The translations under genes were made by a program, and so were the position numbers. 8,136 bases of DNA from Verrucomicrobiia bacterium (lineage in GTDB: Bacteria; Verrucomicrobiota; Verrucomicrobiia; Limisphaerales; Palsa-1400), in the NCBI GenBank assembly GCA_025934545.1, contig JAICXV010000071.1:1-8136 (forward strand). The letters run 5' to 3'. A model generated the notes under the pieces. The model searched no databases. It was not told the DNA's origin and saw nothing but the letters and a program-made list of their open reading frames with translations. Within the stretch, counting starts at the first letter, position 1. Each line of letters opens with the position of its first letter. Shown one piece after another: positions 5,905 to 8,136 of this stretch.

Positions 5905-7833
5905 ATGAAACGAACATGTCCGCTGTTGTCGCTCCTTGCCGGTCTCACAATTGTCCTGTCGTCGCACGGATCAGTTAGCGGCTGGCTCAATTGGCGCGGG
6001 CCGAACCAAAACGGCACTTCGCCGGAAAAGAATCTGCCCAGCACGCTGGACGTAAAAAACGCGCTGTGGACGACGAATTTGTCGGGCATGTCAACGCCGG
6101 TAATCGCCAACGGGAAATTGTATATCATGTGTTATGTGGGCGAAGGGCCGGAGTTGCAGGAAGGTGTTTCGTGTTTGGACGCGGAATCGGGGAAGTTGCT
6201 GTGGCAGCACGTTTATCCGGACTTTTTGAGTGACACGATTTATCTGCGTTATGCCACTTCCAGTCCGGCGATCGATCCTGAAACCGGGAATGTCTTTATC
6301 CAGGATACGCAGGGGATTTTTGCCGGGTTCAGCCCGGACGGCAAAGTGTTGTGGGAACATTCGTTGATGGAGGAATTTGGCCGGCTGACGTTTCCGAATG
6401 GACGCACGGCTTCGCCAGTCGTCGATAAAGATTTGGTAATTACCCGCGGAATCACGGCGAACTGGGGAGCCCAGGGGCCGGGTGCGGACCGGTTTTATGC
6501 GTTTGATAAAACGACTGGTGCGCCGGTGTGGGCGTCAAGTCCCGGCGCCCGACCGAAAGACAATTCGTATTCGCATCCCGTGTTGGCATGGCTCGAAGGC
6601 AAGCGCGTGTTTTATTCGGCGACCGGCGACGGCAGTGTCGTGTGTGTAAATGCGCGCACGGGTGAGCCGATCTTCCGCGTGCCGTTGTTTAAGGCGGGTA
6701 TCAATGCTTCTGTGTTGTTGCACGGAAATTCAGTGATTGCGATTTATGGGACGCCGTATGAACCGGGGCAAATGGTCGGGCTGAAAATTCCGACACCGGA
6801 AATGTTGACGGGCAAGACAAACGTTGCTGAACCGGTGGTGGTGCCGCGGTCGAAGGTGGAGCTTTGGAGTAACGAGATTAGGACGTCGGCGAGTTCACCG
6901 ATTTTGGTGGGGGACCGGGTTTATGTGACGGGCGAAGTCGGCTACTTGGTGTGCGTGGATGCAAACACCGGGCGGATCATGTGGAATTTGAAACTGGGAA
7001 CGGAACAGCGCAATTCGTCGCCGTTGTTCGCTGATGGGAAAATTTACGCGCCGATTCTCAACGACCCGGCGGTCAACGAAGGGGGCGGTGATGAAGTGAC
7101 TGGCGGACATGGGGCGCTCTATGTAGTCCAACCGGGTGATACCGAAGGGAAAGTTCTTTCGAAGGTGACGCTGGATGGGCGTTGCTACGGCACGCCGACG
7201 GCTTGGAATGGCAAGATTTATATTCAGACTGCAAAAAAGCTGTATTGCTTTGGCCGAGCGGGCGGGAATGACAGCGAGTTGACTGCAAGTGAACCGGCTT
7301 GGCCTGCGCCGGGAGCAGCGGCGGAGTTGCAAGCGATTCCGAATGAGCTGCTGCTTCAACCTGGCGAAACGCAGGATTTTCATGTGCGGTCGCTCGATAA
7401 AAATGGTTTGCCGGTAAAAGACCTCGCCGCCAACTCTGTGAAATGGCAGGCGTTTATTCCGCCAACTGCGAAAGTGCGCGCCGCGATGAAAGGTGCATTT
7501 GACGGGGATGGAAAATTTACCGCGGCAGCGGATCGAGTTCCTTCAGCAGGCGCGTTCGAAGCCACGGCGGATGGTTTGAAGGGCTATATTCGCGGGCGCA
7601 TTTTGCCGGGATTGCCGATCAAACAGGATTTCGAATCGTTCACGTTGAGTGAGACGACGAGCAACTCAGTCGAACAGCCGACGAAGTACGCTTACCCGCC
7701 GTTGCCGTGGATCGGCGCGCGTTTTAAATTTGAAGTGCGCGAAAAGGACGGGACGAAATGCCTCGTGAAGACGGTGGATAATTCTTTTCTGCGGCGCGCA
7801 ATGTTGCCGTGTCCCATGCGTACAGCAGAATAG
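5905..7833 (+). CDS. Exported PQQ-like beta-propeller protein with Ig-like domain, C-terminally truncated
   Basis: 642 residues from ATG at 5905; the frame is open further upstream, but only this start gives a signal peptide (MKRTCPLLSLLAGLTIVL, cut near residue 25), and the upstream part overlaps marR. AGGAAGA about 13 bases before the ATG is a weak ribosome site. The mature protein opens WLNWRGPNQNGTSPEKN, like the propeller protein at 4116-5321. Propeller repeats fill about 27-455 (CLDAESGKLLW, GFSPDGKVLW, AFDKTTGAPVW, CVNARTGEPIF, CVDANTGRIMW). An Ig-like segment follows at about 471-565 (LQAIPNELLLQPGETQDFHV onward), then the conserved stretch with PPLPWIGARFKFEVREKDGT. As I recall the family, this last stretch normally leads into a further domain of well over 100 residues (roughly F-x-G-x-x-x-x-x-DYT-x-x-ADV). 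Here the similarity ends at NSFLRRAM and only nine unrelated residues follow before TAG, so the gene appears cut by a rearrangement or an assembly join near 7804. Probably periplasmic or surface-located; no enzymatic role is evident. Confidence 0.88.
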   Translation: MKRTCPLLSLLAGLTIVLSSHGSVSGWLNWRGPNQNGTSPEKNLPSTLDVKNALWTTNLSGMSTPVIANGKLYIMCYVGEGPELQEGVSCLDAESGKLLWQHVYPDFLSDTIYLRYATSSPAIDPETGNVFIQDTQGIFAGFSPDGKVLWEHSLMEEFGRLTFPNGRTASPVVDKDLVITRGITANWGAQGPGADRFYAFDKTTGAPVWASSPGARPKDNSYSHPVLAWLEGKRVFYSATGDGSVVCVNARTGEPIFRVPLFKAGINASVLLHGNSVIAIYGTPYEPGQMVGLKIPTPEMLTGKTNVAEPVVVPRSKVELWSNEIRTSASSPILVGDRVYVTGEVGYLVCVDANTGRIMWNLKLGTEQRNSSPLFADGKIYAPILNDPAVNEGGGDEVTGGHGALYVVQPGDTEGKVLSKVTLDGRCYGTPTAWNGKIYIQTAKKLYCFGRAGGNDSELTASEPAWPAPGAAAELQAIPNELLLQPGETQDFHVRSLDKNGLPVKDLAANSVKWQAFIPPTAKVRAAMKGAFDGDGKFTAAADRVPSAGAFEATADGLKGYIRGRILPGLPIKQDFESFTLSETTSNSVEQPTKYAYPPLPWIGARFKFEVREKDGTKCLVKTVDNSFLRRAMLPCPMRTAE

Positions 7834-8136
7834 TGTGGTCGCCTTTGTTCACCCTCCTTAAGCAACCCTTGGGGCATAATGGGATAGGCTCATCAAGTTG
7901 CTGGCTCGGCGTTATTTCTATCCGGGTTTCAAACACTGTGCGCGCGAGCCAAGCATCACAAAGACTGGTGGAATACAGTGGGTAAGGGCACTCGAGACAA
8001 TTATCCCCAATGACAGCGTAAACAGCAGTTGTATCTGAGTCCTGAAGAGATCCTGTCCATTCGTTCTTGCTTATCGGAATAGGCATAGCACGCTCTCGTC
8101 CTTCGTTGAAAAATGCGGCAATAAACTGTCCAGCAA
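7724..8136 (-). CDS. Unrecognised cysteine-containing protein, C-terminal part, reading across the junction
   Basis: A minus-strand frame enters from the right edge and stays open for 136 codons, stopping at 7724-7726. Its first part (AGQFIAAFFNEGRERAMPIP, later GDNCLECPYPLY, LCDAW and PLCPKGCLRRV) has amino-acid variety compatible with a real protein and includes two CxxC-like pairs that might bind metal. Met codon 8084-8086 could be a start, but the frame continues upstream, so it is more likely internal. The last 26 or so codons (left of about 7804) run antisense through the second propeller gene and are almost certainly not native: the gene seems to have lost its own end at the same junction. 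I do not recognise the family. If the frame is not real, this 300-base stretch holds nothing else I can identify: no tRNA, no transposase, no terminal repeat. Confidence 0.3.
   Translation of the reverse strand, partial: AGQFIAAFFNEGRERAMPIPISKNEWTGSLQDSDTTAVYAVIGDNCLECPYPLYSTSLCDAWLARTVFETRIEITPSQQLDEPIPLCPKGCLRRVNKGDHTILLYAWDTATLRAAEKNYPPSSRGISSRPFRALQI

Noticed and set aside
1..8136. CRISPR array, tRNA, rRNA, transposase or restriction-modification genes
   Set aside because: I found no repeat-spacer pattern, cloverleaf, rRNA-like block or mobile-element protein. The C-protein-like HTH is attached to a receiver domain and has no restriction or methylase gene beside it.

Overview
The window looks like a chromosomal or metagenomic segment from a Verrucomicrobia/Planctomycetes-type bacterium (PVC group). 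The main reason is the pair of secreted beta-propeller proteins that open with a W-x-NWRGPN-x-NG-x-S motif, a family I know chiefly from those phyla. No marker gene here fixes the lineage, so this is inference. The body of the window is GC-rich, and recognisable Shine-Dalgarno sequences are weak or absent before most genes.

Layout, left to right. (1) Positions 1-990, minus strand: a multidomain metabolic gene running off the left edge, with a low-molecular-weight protein phosphatase domain, a ribose-5-phosphate isomerase B domain and the first residues of what looks like serine hydroxymethyltransferase, all in one frame. (2) 991-1315: an AT-richer intergenic region between divergent genes. 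(3) 1316-4043, plus strand: a two-gene signalling unit. It holds an XRE helix-turn-helix protein with a C-terminal Rcp1-like receiver domain, then a soluble hybrid histidine kinase (REC-PAS-HisKA-HATPase-REC). (4) 4116-5321, plus: an exported 401-residue PQQ-like beta-propeller protein. (5) 5334-5813, minus: a MarR-family regulator, convergent with the propeller gene 12 bases away. (6) 5814-5904: a compact divergent control region with a near-perfect AT-rich palindrome and a plausible promoter. (7) 5905-7833, plus: a second, larger exported propeller protein with an Ig-like domain, whose C-terminus is abruptly cut near 7804. (8) about 7804-8136: sequence of different character, with an unrecognised minus-strand reading frame open to the right edge.

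How the parts may work together (inference): the kinase and the XRE-receiver protein are probably partners in one phosphorelay, with the XRE protein as DNA-binding output. The MarR protein probably binds the palindrome beside its own start codon and could also control the second propeller gene. The two propellers share the N-terminal motif and lie either side of marR, so the segment from 4116 rightward may be one envelope-related locus. The most unusual points are the phosphatase-isomerase-SHMT fusion, the HTH-first response regulator, the MarR palindrome, and the sequence break inside the second propeller gene.
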